From a bacterium (GTDB taxonomy: Bacteria; Pseudomonadota; Alphaproteobacteria; SP197), in assembly GCA_028821455.1 (NCBI GenBank), contig JAPPGE010000003.1, positions 1-64,000 of the forward strand: a stretch of DNA of 64,000 nucleotides. The letters run 5' to 3'. Positions 25,935 to 35,353 of the stretch are shown here, piece by piece; position 1 is the first letter of the stretch; the number at the start of each line of letters is the position of its first letter. The notes under the pieces were generated by a model. The model searched no databases. It was not told the origin of the DNA and was given only the letters and a program-made list of their open reading frames with translations. A program made the translations under genes and the position numbers.

Positions 25935-27331
25935 AGCGGCACTACGCCTGTGACATCGTCGTTGTGGGAGCAGGGCCCGCAGGTCTTTCGGCGGCGCAGG
26001 CTGCAGCGGAGAAAAACCTTGATGTCGTGGTGGTGGACGCCAACAGCCATCCTGGCGGCCAGTACTACATGCAACCACTGGGAGCGGGATCCGTCTTCGC
26101 GAGATCGGCACAGGTCATGCGGGGCAAGACCAGGATCCGCGGAGCAACTGCTGCCGGTGTGAAGATGCTGCTCGCAACCGAAGTGTGGGGGGCGGTCCCG
26201 GGCTTCGTGCTCCATGCCCGGGATGCCGATGATGCTGTCTGCATCGAATCGAAAGTCGTCATCGCCGCGACAGGAGCGCACGATCGGGTTCAGGCCTTTC
26301 CAGGCTGGACCCTCCCCGGTGTCATGACACCGGGCGCTGCCCAGCGTCTGGCCAAGACCTCGAGTGTTCCGCCCGGCCGACGCACCGTGCTGGCGGGCAG
26401 CGGACCATTTCTCCTTCCAGTTGCGGGAGCCATCCTCAAGGCTGGCGGCACGCTCGTGGAAGTGGTCGAGGCACAGTCCTCTCTCCTGTCCACGCTGCCC
26501 CTCCTCGCAGCACATCCGAACAAGTGGCTGGAGACGATGCGTCTGCTGTTTCCGGTCCTTGCGGCCCGTACCAGGCTCCGATTTGGTGAAGTCGTCGTGG
26601 CGGCGTCAGGTGAGAAAAGGGTAAGGGAGGTTGAACTGGCGCCACTCGATGCCGAGGGTCAGCCCGATTTCGCAAGAAGACGCGTTGTTCCGGACATTGA
26701 TTCGCTGCTCGTCGGCTTCGGCTTTCAGCCGCAGATAGAACTCACGGCAGTACTGGGATGCCGGCATCACTTTGATGAAGAGGCAGGCGGCTGGTGCTGC
26801 ACTGTGGAGAAAGACTGCGGCGCAACAGACACATCCGGGGTGTTTGCGGCCGGTGAAGTATGCGGCGTGAACGGTGCTGTTCCCGCCGCTCTTTCGGGCC
26901 GCATAGCCGGCCTTGCAGCCGCCGGGCACATTCTTGACGAGGAAACCGCATTCGAACGACGCACTCTGGCGAGGAGCCTGCAACGTGCCCGCAGATTTGC
27001 CAGGGGACTCAATCGCCGGTTCATGCCTCCAGCCGGCCTGATCGGACGTCTCCCGGACGAAACGGTCATTTGTCGATGCGAAGACGTAACGGCCGGCGAG
27101 ATCAGGGAGACAATCACAGAGGGAATGGACACCATCCATGGCGTCAAGCTCTGGACCCGCGCCGGGATGGGTCCCTGCCAGGCTCGAACATGCGGCTGGT
27201 CGTTGGCCCGGCTAGTTGCTGAAGAGACCGGGAACAGCATGGAAGCGATTGGATTCAGCCGCCCCCGCATGCCGCTGAGGCCGGTACCGTTGAACGTCGT
27301 TCGCGATTCGCTTCAGCAGGTCGAGGAATAG
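25931..27331 (+). CDS. FAD/NAD(P)-binding subunit with BFD-type 2Fe-2S domain (HcnB/OoxA-like)
   Basis: Alpha subunit, 466 residues. The first motif is IVVVGAGPAGLSAAQAAAE, and a second nucleotide-binding segment is near LAGSGPFLLPVAGAILKAGG. The C-terminal BFD-like [2Fe-2S] domain has VICRCEDVTAGEI and GMGPCQARTCGW, four cysteines. Family members occur only with the two preceding subunit types. This is the last gene of the operon that starts at 16580. Specificity (proline, sarcosine, opines or another secondary amine) cannot be told from sequence. Confidence 0.87.
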   Translation: MKRHYACDIVVVGAGPAGLSAAQAAAEKNLDVVVVDANSHPGGQYYMQPLGAGSVFARSAQVMRGKTRIRGATAAGVKMLLATEVWGAVPGFVLHARDADDAVCIESKVVIAATGAHDRVQAFPGWTLPGVMTPGAAQRLAKTSSVPPGRRTVLAGSGPFLLPVAGAILKAGGTLVEVVEAQSSLLSTLPLLAAHPNKWLETMRLLFPVLAARTRLRFGEVVVAASGEKRVREVELAPLDAEGQPDFARRRVVPDIDSLLVGFGFQPQIELTAVLGCRHHFDEEAGGWCCTVEKDCGATDTSGVFAAGEVCGVNGAVPAALSGRIAGLAAAGHILDEETAFERRTLARSLQRARRFARGLNRRFMPPAGLIGRLPDETVICRCEDVTAGEIRETITEGMDTIHGVKLWTRAGMGPCQARTCGWSLARLVAEETGNSMEAIGFSRPRMPLRPVPLNVVRDSLQQVEE

Positions 27332-27410
27332 GCTTCTGATCGGCAGCGGACTGTGAACACGGTCTCACCGGTGTCGTCCAGGCCCATGCTCCGGGGCGCC
27401 GGGTGGGAAG

Positions 27411-28124
27411 TCACAGGGTCACGTCGTTGCGGCAGTTGACGACGAGTTCGGCGATCGAGGCGGTGTTGGAGAGGGCGATCAGGGTGGCCGTGAGTTCGGC
27501 GATATCGCCCGGCTCCATCATCTGGCCTTGGGGGAACGTGGTGACATCGGCCGTCATGTCGGTGGCAACGAACCCTGGGCACAGCGCCGTGCAGCGTACC
27601 CCGTCATCCCAGCCGCAATGACGGGTCGCATGGGAGAGGGCGACGGCGGCAAACTTGGTCATCGCATAGCCGACATTGTTGTTGTAGACGGCCTTGCCGG
27701 CGATCGAGGCGACATTGATGATGCGACCCGAACCGCTTTTCCTGAGATGCGGCAGGGCGAGGCGGATCATCGACAGCGGCGCCTTCACGTTGACGGCCCA
27801 CATGCGGTCGAGATCCTCGTCCCTGTCGGTCTCGACCGTGACCCGCACCACCATGCCCGCGTTGTTGACGAGACCGTCGATGCGCCCGAATCGCGATGCC
27901 GTGGCATCCACCCACGAGCGATGGGTGTCCTTGTCCTCGGCGTCATATCGGTGGCGGAGAAGGCGGTCGGGACTCCACCCGTCGGTCATGTCGGTAAGCG
28001 AGTCGGGAACGCGAACGCCCAGGCTCAGCGAGTAGCCGGCATCATGGAGGCGTTCGGCGATGGCGCGGCCGATCCCGCGGTTGGCGCCGGACACCATGAT
28101 GACGCGTCCTTCAGGGGCAAGCAT
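27411..28124 (-). CDS. Short-chain dehydrogenase/reductase (SDR)
   Basis: Classical SDR, 237 residues, with VSGANRGIGRAIAERL, VNNAG, a serine in VASIAGK and the YAMTK catalytic pair, so it should be an active NAD(P)-dependent oxidoreductase. ATG 28124 follows GGAGGAGAC. It lies 18 bases downstream of the CmcJ-family hydroxylase gene and probably acted on its product. Its last ~35 codons are duplicated, still readable, in the chimeric remnant at 14526-14819. Confidence 0.9.
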   Translation of the reverse strand: MLAPEGRVIMVSGANRGIGRAIAERLHDAGYSLSLGVRVPDSLTDMTDGWSPDRLLRHRYDAEDKDTHRSWVDATASRFGRIDGLVNNAGMVVRVTVETDRDEDLDRMWAVNVKAPLSMIRLALPHLRKSGSGRIINVASIAGKAVYNNNVGYAMTKFAAVALSHATRHCGWDDGVRCTALCPGFVATDMTADVTTFPQGQMMEPGDIAELTATLIALSNTASIAELVVNCRNDVTL

Positions 28125-28142
28125 GGGATGTCTCCTCCGGGT

Positions 28143-29108
28143 TCAGGACCAGAGCGCAACGCACCGGACCTCGATACTCCAGCGGTCGGGTGCGTCGTCC
28201 GGTGTTGAAGGATCCTCGAAGGCACTGTGAAAACTGAACGTGGAGGTGGCATCGCCGTCTCCGCGCCGACCTCCGGACGATGCAAGCGTGCCTTCCGAGT
28301 CCCACTGCTTGAGGATCAAGATCTCGTCTCGCGTGAGCGCCGTGTAATAGGACCAGCGGTGAGCGTCGGCATGTCTGGCGAAGTAGTTCTCGCCGATGCG
28401 GTCGGCGTAGTGAATCTCGAAGACGACCAGGTCCATCGGATTCACGCTGGTGGCGTCACACAGCGCCAGGGGATAGGTGGCGACCGGTTCCGGCCTCACG
28501 TTACGCCATACGTTGATGATGGCATACCGACCGGAGTCGAGAGCACAGTCGACTTCGTCCCTGTCGAGCAACGACGTGCCGGCGGCAAGCACCGTGGAGA
28601 GCGTGTCGTTCTCGCCGGGCGGTCGCGTCAGGTCGCGAAGTCTTTGCGGTGCGCTGGCGAGGGTGTAGTCGCCGTGGACGACGCTCGCCGGTCCCTGCAC
28701 TTCCTAGCCGCCCCTGATGCGGCTGCGGCTGGACTTGCCGCCGGCCGAACGGACGTTGTGATCGAAGGCGGCGGCGAAGGAAGCGCCGCTTGCCTCGCGC
28801 ACGATATCGGCACACTCCGGATAGTAGCGGCGCACCACCTCGTCGTGACTGAGAAAGTCGAAATCGGGATGCGCCAGCGGGTTTCGCGCCATGCAGAATC
28901 CGTTGCGCGTGAGCGTCGGTCGTTGCGCGGCATCGAGCTGGCGCGCGTCGCAGACCGGCATCCGGTACTCCTCAAGGTCGACGCCGACCCAGTGGTCGTC
29001 GCTGCCATCGCGGTCACGCCGGGTCAGAACCTTGCCATTGCGGTAGAGGGAGGGTTCTGCCGATGGGCCGAGATAGTTGAAGCGCCCGGTGCCTGGCGAA
29101 GGTGTCAT
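28143..29108 (-). pseudogene. CmcJ/NvfI-family hydroxylase, interrupted by one amber codon
   Basis: The family contains oxygenases such as CmcJ and NvfI. The frame from ATG 29108 reads well (GRFNYL, YYPEC, FDHNVR) up to a TAG at 28704-28706. It then continues in the same frame with the conserved VVHGDYT, AIINVWRN, PLALCDA, RWSYY, ILILKQWDS and SIEVR to a natural stop at 28143. A single CAG-to-TAG change would explain it. No frameshift is present and both halves look conserved, so the mutation is recent, or the codon is read through. The SDR follows in the same operon. Part of its N terminus is copied at 14700-14819. Confidence 0.85.
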
Positions 29109-29191
29109 CGTGCGGTTCCCGAAGAATGGCGTACCCTCGACCATTCTGCCACGATAGTATGGCTGCAACCATGATTGTGAGGGACGACCCG

Positions 29192-29836
29192 ATGGAACTC
29201 TTTGCTGATCCGATCACGGTGAACTGCCGCAAGGTGCTGGCCGGTCTGCAACTGCTTGATGCCGACTACGATCTCACCAAGGTCGACTACTTCGCCGGTG
29301 AGCAGGCGGGCGAGGCCTTCCGGAAGATCAATCCGAATGCAGCCCTGCCGGCTCTCAGGGATGGTGACCTTGTGCTCTGGGAGTCCAACGCCATCCTGCA
29401 GTACGCTGCCGACAAGACGGGTCGCGAGGACTGCTATCCCGTGGAGCCCGCAGCCCGTGCCGATGTCAATCGCTGGTTGTTGTGGGAAGCCGCCTCGTGG
29501 TTTCCCTCCTGCTACATCTACCTGGTCGAGAACTGCGTGAAGCCGCTGCTCGGCGATACCACCGATCCTGCCGTGCTCGCCGGGGAGGCTGACAACTTCC
29601 ACAAGCTTTCCGGCATTCTTGATGATCGCCTGTCGGACAATCCATGGCTCACCGGCGATGCTGTCACGATTGCGGATATCGCGGTAGCAGCGCCAATGCA
29701 TCTCCATGAGTGGGCCCAGTTGCCGCTGGATGATCATCCCAATCTGGTTCGCTGGATGACCGAAAACGTCGAACAGCTCGAGTGCTGGAAGGCCACCCAT
29801 GTGGGCGAGGGATTTGTCGCCGGCGCTGCAGCCTGA
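29192..29836 (+). CDS. Glutathione S-transferase family protein
   Basis: Cytosolic GST, 214 residues: N-terminal thioredoxin fold (ELFADPITVNCRKVLAGL; the active residue is probably in the TVNCRK turn), glutathione-contact motif ESNAILQYAA and an all-helical C-terminal domain ending LVRWMTENVE. ATG 29192 has an AGGGA 8 bases upstream; an earlier in-frame ATG at 29171 lacks one. It is divergent from the broken hydroxylase gene and might conjugate reactive oxygenation products, but that link is only positional. Confidence 0.87.
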   Translation: MELFADPITVNCRKVLAGLQLLDADYDLTKVDYFAGEQAGEAFRKINPNAALPALRDGDLVLWESNAILQYAADKTGREDCYPVEPAARADVNRWLLWEAASWFPSCYIYLVENCVKPLLGDTTDPAVLAGEADNFHKLSGILDDRLSDNPWLTGDAVTIADIAVAAPMHLHEWAQLPLDDHPNLVRWMTENVEQLECWKATHVGEGFVAGAAA

Positions 29837-29853
29837 CTTCGGGGTGGGGAGGG

Positions 29854-30747
29854 TCAGCGTCCAAGAACGAGGACAAGAATCCCGGCGACGATCGCCAGAA
29901 TTCCGGTGAACTCCGCGATGCTGGTGCGTTCCCGGAAGATCAGCAGCGAGGCGACGAAGGTGAACACCAGCTCGACCTGGCCCAGGGCGCGCACGTAGGC
30001 GGCGTTCTCGATGGTCATGGCCGTGAACCAGCAGGCCGACGCCAACATGCCGGTCAGCCCGACGAGACCGGAGACCCGCCAGCTGCGGAAGGCTTCGGCG
30101 AGCACCTGCCGCTGCCGCGCGATGAGCCACGCGGTCATGATCACGGTTTGCCAGGTGGTGACGATGAGAAGCGTGAAGGCTGCCTGCATCAGGTAGCCGT
30201 CGCCACCCAGCGACAGAGACGCGGCACGCACCGACACCGCCGTCAGGGCAAAGAGCGCCCCGGACGCAAGGCCGATGGGAATGGCGCGGCCGGAGAACTC
30301 CCGAACGCCTGCGGCGGCGCGCGCAACGCTGAGGACCAGCACGCCGACAAGACTGATGACGATGCCGGCCAGCGCCCCGACGCTCAGTGGATCACCCAGG
30401 ATGAGAAGGCCGATGATGGCGGCCTGGACCGTTTCCGTCTTCGAATAGGCCGTGCCGGCGGCGAAGGTCCGCATCGAGAAGAGCGCCACGAGAAAAAGGG
30501 TGGCGAGGATCTGAGACAGTCCGGCGATGCCGGCAAAGACCAGGAAAGTGCTGTCGGGGAGGGGGAGCGGGTGGTCGCCGATGACAAGCAGCGTGGCGAC
30601 CCAGACAAGGGCGAAGGGCACCGCGTAGACGAAGCGGACATAGGTGGCGCCGACGGTATCCAGTCTGCTGCGCAGATGTTTCTGCAGGGCCGAGCGCGCG
30701 TTCTGCAGGAACGCCGCAGCCACGGTGATCGGAATCCACAGTTCCAT
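29854..30747 (-). CDS. EamA/DMT-superfamily transporter
   Basis: Inner-membrane carrier, 297 residues, with ten hydrophobic segments forming the two EamA repeats, each ending in a helix of the type VSLVGVLVLS or IVAGILVLVLGR. Members export amino acids or metabolites; the substrate is unknown. It converges on the GST gene with 17 bases between the stops, and the 262 bases upstream hold nothing I recognise. Confidence 0.85.
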   Translation of the reverse strand: MELWIPITVAAAFLQNARSALQKHLRSRLDTVGATYVRFVYAVPFALVWVATLLVIGDHPLPLPDSTFLVFAGIAGLSQILATLFLVALFSMRTFAAGTAYSKTETVQAAIIGLLILGDPLSVGALAGIVISLVGVLVLSVARAAAGVREFSGRAIPIGLASGALFALTAVSVRAASLSLGGDGYLMQAAFTLLIVTTWQTVIMTAWLIARQRQVLAEAFRSWRVSGLVGLTGMLASACWFTAMTIENAAYVRALGQVELVFTFVASLLIFRERTSIAEFTGILAIVAGILVLVLGR

Positions 30748-31009
30748 CAGCGGTGATCCCGTGCCGCCGGCACACTGTGACGGAACGGAACGAATGGTGC
30801 GCGACTCGGCGCTTCCTCATCCACCGGCGTGCGCCGCGATCAGCCAGACCGGACGACTCATGCCGACAACAACGACCTCACACGGACAAGGCAGGTGGTA
30901 TCCCCCACCGGACGACCGATACACCGTTCCCGCCGGACGTCGATCGTCTGTCCGCCATCGGCCGGAAGCGATGCGTGTCAGGTCTTGCCATCCCGCGTGA
31001 TCTTGGGGG

Positions 31010-32725
31010 TCATGGCGGCGTCCATTCCTCGATCCGGTACTCAGTGCGCAACATTTGCCGGCGACTTTGAAGTCCTTCAAAGACCTTGTCGGCATCCGCA
31101 ATCCCGGATGGATCGAGCATCAGCGAGGCGCGGGCTTCGGCGAAGAACCGGTCGCTCGCCCGTTTCACGTAACCGTCCTGCCACCATGTGCAGATCCGGT
31201 CCCGGGCGTCGTCGAGAGCATCCGCCGAGGGAAGCCGGGCGCGTTTCTGGTGCTGGTTGACGCGCCTGTCGGTGGGCAGGAGATTCCACAGGGCGTCGCA
31301 CGGCCATGCCGCCCACGGCATGCAGTGATCGATGTTGAGTCGTTTGCTGTCCAACCTGCGGCCCGTCCAGACGCAATAGAGACGTCCTTCCTCGAAGACT
31401 TCATGAGAGACCCTGCGAGCGAACCCGACATCGCGGTCGGGATCGGACCATCGCATGGCGGCCTCGACGCGCCGATGATCGAGTTCTCTGCCCTGTGTCG
31501 TGGCCCAGTCCGTCATCAGCTTCATCCATTCGGCGATCAGTGCGGGCTCGATCCATGCGTCATGGCGCATGAGGGAGTTCCACAGATGGACGGGAATGCG
31601 AAGGTCGCCGAACTGCGCCAGATACTCCCGATCGACGAGAACGGAGCGCGGCGCTGTGCCTGCTCTCGCCGGGCGAGCCTCGAACACCTGTTTGTCGGAA
31701 CCGGGGAGGGTCATGTAGTGGATCGGCATCCTGACAAGCGTGGCGGCGGCATCTTGAAGCGCCCGGTGCAGGCCTCGGGCGTGGGAACCCGAGATCTGCT
31801 GGCCGACGCGCAGGTCGAAGGCCGGGAGATCTCTGATGGCGCGCCAGCCCTGCCTGACAAATCCAAGATTGGTCAGGCCATCGGTGCCGGGGCGTTGCGG
31901 CAGTCCGGCTTCGATCAGCGACTTGTACAGTCTGAGCCAGTTGAGAGCGACGAGACCGAGAGGCACGGTTACGGTGTCGTCGTCCGGATGATGCGCCATG
32001 CCGGGGGCGCTGTCGGCGGTCCGCGCCACGGCGCGGAGCAGGCCGAGCTTGTAGGTCGATGACTTCCTGTCGTTGAGGATGATGTGGCGGAGCAGGGGCA
32101 GGGCGCCTGTACCGTCATCGGGGAGTTGCAGCGCCACCTGTTCCCACTTGACGCCGGGACGGCCGAAACTGTCCGGTGTGGTGCTCCCGGGCAGTGCCAT
32201 GGCACCGTGCCGGCGGGCGAGAGATTCGATCTCGGCCGCGCTGGAGGGGAACATGCCATCGTCGGCGTCGTTGCCGCCGACACGCAGCGCGAAGATGATG
32301 AGTCCACCGGGCTTGAGGAGGCTGACGAGCTTGCGAAAGGCGCGCTGGCGTTCATCGGGATGGACATGCATCCACACGGCGTTGAGCAGAATGATGTCGT
32401 AACTCAGGCCCCGCCCCACTGTGCGATTGAGCGACGGCAGGCTGTCGCGGATCCAGGAGACTCGCGGTGTCGGGTGTCTCCGGTACGCTTCCGCGAGCAT
32501 CGTCTCCGAAGGGTCGACGGCGACGACTTCGTAGCCCCTTGCGGCGAACCACGCGGCGTCGCGGCCCGATCCCGCGCCCACGTCGAGAACGGCAGCCGGT
32601 GGTGGCGGCAGGTGATCGGCGAACCAGGCATGGAGCGCGTCGGGGTCAATCGATTCGTAGCGCTCGGCAAGGGCGCGCCCCGCGGCGCCCTCGTAACGCG
32701 TCAGTTGTCCAGGCGCTCCCTTCAT
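31010..32725 (-). CDS. SAM-dependent methyltransferase fused to an HNH endonuclease domain
   Basis: A 571-residue two-domain protein. Residues ~1-190 are a class I methyltransferase: motif I VLDVGAGSGRDAAW (46-59), acidic loop VAVDPSE, then SYDIILLNAVWMHV and LLKPGGLIIF. A ~250-residue helical linker follows, with no family I can name. The C terminus is an HNH nuclease: a Cys/Trp-containing LYCVWTGRRL, the catalytic IDHCMPW (His ~467), LWNLLP (Asn ~481) and NQHQK (His ~492). ATG 32725 is chosen because the methyltransferase fold begins there; an open frame to 32956 overlaps the divergent aminotransferase. Tethering of methylation to nucleic-acid cleavage suggests RNA/DNA processing or defence, which is inference. 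Confidence 0.82.
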   Translation of the reverse strand: MKGAPGQLTRYEGAAGRALAERYESIDPDALHAWFADHLPPPPAAVLDVGAGSGRDAAWFAARGYEVVAVDPSETMLAEAYRRHPTPRVSWIRDSLPSLNRTVGRGLSYDIILLNAVWMHVHPDERQRAFRKLVSLLKPGGLIIFALRVGGNDADDGMFPSSAAEIESLARRHGAMALPGSTTPDSFGRPGVKWEQVALQLPDDGTGALPLLRHIILNDRKSSTYKLGLLRAVARTADSAPGMAHHPDDDTVTVPLGLVALNWLRLYKSLIEAGLPQRPGTDGLTNLGFVRQGWRAIRDLPAFDLRVGQQISGSHARGLHRALQDAAATLVRMPIHYMTLPGSDKQVFEARPARAGTAPRSVLVDREYLAQFGDLRIPVHLWNSLMRHDAWIEPALIAEWMKLMTDWATTQGRELDHRRVEAAMRWSDPDRDVGFARRVSHEVFEEGRLYCVWTGRRLDSKRLNIDHCMPWAAWPCDALWNLLPTDRRVNQHQKRARLPSADALDDARDRICTWWQDGYVKRASDRFFAEARASLMLDPSGIADADKVFEGLQSRRQMLRTEYRIEEWTPP

Positions 32726-32837
32726 CGGGAGAGAATAGACTCCTCGATCCCGTGGAAGAAGGTCTCGCCGTTGAAGGTGGGGGATGTTCCGCAGACCCGT
32801 CGCAGCTATTGTGAGAGGAGGGAACCGGAGAGTCAGC

Positions 32838-33962
32838 ATGGACCAGGGGTTGATCAGTTTTGCCAGCGGCAACGCCAATCCGGAAACCTTTCCGGCGGCG
32901 GATTTCGCCGCCTCCGCAGCAGAGGTGATGCGCACCATGGCGGTGGATCTCACCACCTATCCCGGGAGTCTCGGTCACGAAGGGTTGCGTCAGCTGATGG
33001 CCAGGCGCGAAATGGACCGCGAGGGGATCACGGTCGATCCCGATCACGTGCTGATCACCAATGGGTCGATGCAGGCCGTCACCCTGGCGGTGGAGACGCT
33101 GTGCACGGGCGATGACGACGTGGTGATCATGGAGGAACTCAGTTACTCGGGGAGCATCGAGGCTTTCGGCTCCATGGGCTTCGAGATGGTGGGCGTTCCG
33201 GTCGATGGCGACGGCATGGTGATGGAGGCCCTTGAGGAGACCCTTCAGTCGCTGGCGCATCAGGGACGTCGGCCCCGCTGCATCTACACCCTTGCCACCT
33301 ACCAGAATCCGACCGGCACGGTGATGCCGCGGTCCCGCCGCCTGGAGATGATCGCCATTGCCGGGCGTCATGGCGTTCCGATTGTCGAGGACAACTGTTA
33401 CGGAGACGTCCACTTCGACGGCGACGTCCCTCCGGCGCTCTACGCGCTCGACCCGTCCCCCTCGATGATCTATCTGTGTTCGCTTTCCAAGATCTTCGCT
33501 CCCGGCGTGCGCCTCGGCTACCTGGTGGCGCGGCCGCCCATGCTCGATCGGGTGTTGGCGAGACGTCATGACGCGGGACCGAACACCCTGGCGTCCGCCA
33601 TCACCCATGCGTACCTGAAGGACCGACTTTGGGATCATGTCGCCATGGCCAACCGGGCGCTGAAGATCAAGCGCGACACCATGATGAGCGCTCTCAGGCG
33701 GGAACTGGGCAACGCGTGTTCCGTCATCCGGCCGCCAGGCGGCCTCTTTATCTGGGTCCAGCTGCCCGACGATGTTGATCCCGCCCGGCTCGTCGATGTG
33801 GCCCTTGAGGAGGGCGTGGAGGTTGTCGACGGTTCGGAGTTCCATGTGAGGAACGATGCCGGTGCGGTCATTCGTCTCGCCTTCGGTTTCCCGACGGTCG
33901 AGGAAATCGACGAGGGTATCCGTCGTCTCGGCGTTGGCCTGCGAAGGGTTCGCGGTGATTGA
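32838..33962 (+). CDS. PLP-dependent aminotransferase, 2-aminoadipate/MocR-domain type
   Basis: Fold type I aminotransferase, 374 residues, close to LysN and to the C-terminal domain of MocR regulators, but without a GntR DNA-binding domain. The PLP lysine is in CSLSKIFAPGVRLGYL, with YQNPTGTVM and EDNCYGD upstream. GGAG stands 7 bases before ATG 32838. It overlaps the M24 peptidase gene start region, so the two probably form an operon for breakdown of an amino acid or dipeptide. Confidence 0.88.
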   Translation: MDQGLISFASGNANPETFPAADFAASAAEVMRTMAVDLTTYPGSLGHEGLRQLMARREMDREGITVDPDHVLITNGSMQAVTLAVETLCTGDDDVVIMEELSYSGSIEAFGSMGFEMVGVPVDGDGMVMEALEETLQSLAHQGRRPRCIYTLATYQNPTGTVMPRSRRLEMIAIAGRHGVPIVEDNCYGDVHFDGDVPPALYALDPSPSMIYLCSLSKIFAPGVRLGYLVARPPMLDRVLARRHDAGPNTLASAITHAYLKDRLWDHVAMANRALKIKRDTMMSALRRELGNACSVIRPPGGLFIWVQLPDDVDPARLVDVALEEGVEVVDGSEFHVRNDAGAVIRLAFGFPTVEEIDEGIRRLGVGLRRVRGD

Positions 33963-33970
33963 GCCGAGCC

Positions 33971-35158
33971 ATGGGGACTCTCTTTGAGCGAGAGGAATAC
34001 GAGGAACGCTGGCGCCGTGTCTACGACGACATGCGTCGGCGCGGCCATGCCGCGGCCCTTGTGATCGGTCGCGGCGGTGGTTCCTACGACCGCTGCGGTG
34101 ATGTGCTCTACCTTGCCAATCACTATTCGCCGGCGTCGGGTCACGAAGTCGACAACCTGCTCAACACGGCACGCTCGTTCTCGGCCGTCCTGCTTGAGGA
34201 AGGCCGCGAACCGCAACTCCTGATCGATGATCCCGAGCCGCGCCGTGATCGTCTTGCCACGGGGCATGTCAGCGGTCACAACGATCCCATGTCCGCTGCC
34301 GGCCGGGCCCTGGCGGATCGCGCCGTTGATGGCACCGTCGCCCTCGTGGGGGCCGATTTCCTGCCCATCAAGTACTGGCGGCTCATCCGCTCAGCCGCCG
34401 GGAATGTCGCCTGGACCGAGGATGACACCCTCATCCAGCGGGCCCGCCGCATCAAGAGCCCGGCCGAGATGGAAGTCTTTCGCGAAGCCGGCGAGATCGC
34501 GACACGTTCCCTCGACCTGCTCATGGCGGGTCTCGTGGGTGGCAAGTCCGAGGCAGAGGCCGTGGGCGAGGCGATCCGCGAACTGCGCCGTTCCGGTGCG
34601 GTATCGCAGATGATTCCGGTGGCCCACGGACGTCACATCAGCCGCTGGACGTCGGAGCCACTGACCGGGGCCAGCCGTGACGTGCCACGCCCGGGCGATC
34701 TGGTCAGGGGCTGGCTCGACAGCATCATCTACCAGGGATACTGGCTCGATCCGGGCCGCACGGCGGTCGCCGGCGGCAGGCCGACAGACCGGCAGCGGTC
34801 CCTCATCGAGAACTGCGTGACGATCGTGGACGCGTTGATCGAGGCCATCCGACCGGGTGTTCTGGTCCACGATGTGGCGCGCCTGGGAGATCGGCTGACG
34901 GCCTGCCATCGCCAGGGCTCCAGCCAGATGAGCGTCCAGTGGCCGCTCTATGGACACGGTACCGGTCTCTACTGGGAACATCCCTACATCGGCCTCGAGA
35001 TGTGTGAAGCGCACGAGCGCTTCGAAGCCGGCATGGTTCTCGGTGTCGAGGTCTTTCTTGACGGTGAAGGAACCGGCACGGCCGCGCACGAGCAGAATGT
35101 CATTGTCCATGCCGACGGAAACGAAGTTCTCACGCACTCTCCCGACTTCTGGTGGTAG
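33971..35158 (+). CDS. M24-family (creatinase/Xaa-Pro peptidase-like) hydrolase
   Basis: Pita-bread-fold hydrolase, 395 residues. The second metal Asp (GYWLDPGRT), the metal His (GHGTGLYWEHP) and two Glu (LGVEVFL, EQNVIV) are in place. The first metal Asp appears shifted by one residue (WLDSIIYQGYWLD has ten residues between Asp, usually eleven), so metal binding should not be taken for granted; creatinase-like members lack metal. ATG 33971 is preferred; a TTG at 33959 would overlap the aminotransferase stop by four bases. Confidence 0.82.
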   Translation: MGTLFEREEYEERWRRVYDDMRRRGHAAALVIGRGGGSYDRCGDVLYLANHYSPASGHEVDNLLNTARSFSAVLLEEGREPQLLIDDPEPRRDRLATGHVSGHNDPMSAAGRALADRAVDGTVALVGADFLPIKYWRLIRSAAGNVAWTEDDTLIQRARRIKSPAEMEVFREAGEIATRSLDLLMAGLVGGKSEAEAVGEAIRELRRSGAVSQMIPVAHGRHISRWTSEPLTGASRDVPRPGDLVRGWLDSIIYQGYWLDPGRTAVAGGRPTDRQRSLIENCVTIVDALIEAIRPGVLVHDVARLGDRLTACHRQGSSQMSVQWPLYGHGTGLYWEHPYIGLEMCEAHERFEAGMVLGVEVFLDGEGTGTAAHEQNVIVHADGNEVLTHSPDFWW

Positions 35159-35353
35159 CTGCCGACACTCGGGGCCACCGCCTGTGGAGGACTCTTCAGC
35201 AGTCCGTTGACAGCAATCGGGCGAAAAAATACCGTCATTCACGAGATTGTCCGGATCGTGTGCGACGGGCTTCGCACCAGATATTCAGGCGCAGATTTCG
35301 CGTGTCAGGTGGCCGAAAAGCCCATGCGGCCGCCGATGTCATCGGAGGTGTTC

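Noticed and set aside
28700-28706. Interpreting the hydroxylase as two separate genes divided at the TAG
   Set aside because: The second half would start at a GTG in the middle of the conserved fold with no ribosome site, and both halves are in the same frame of one known family.
30748-31009. Possible small gene between the EamA transporter and the methyltransferase-HNH gene
   Set aside because: Short open frames exist on both strands, but none has a ribosome site, a family or sensible composition.
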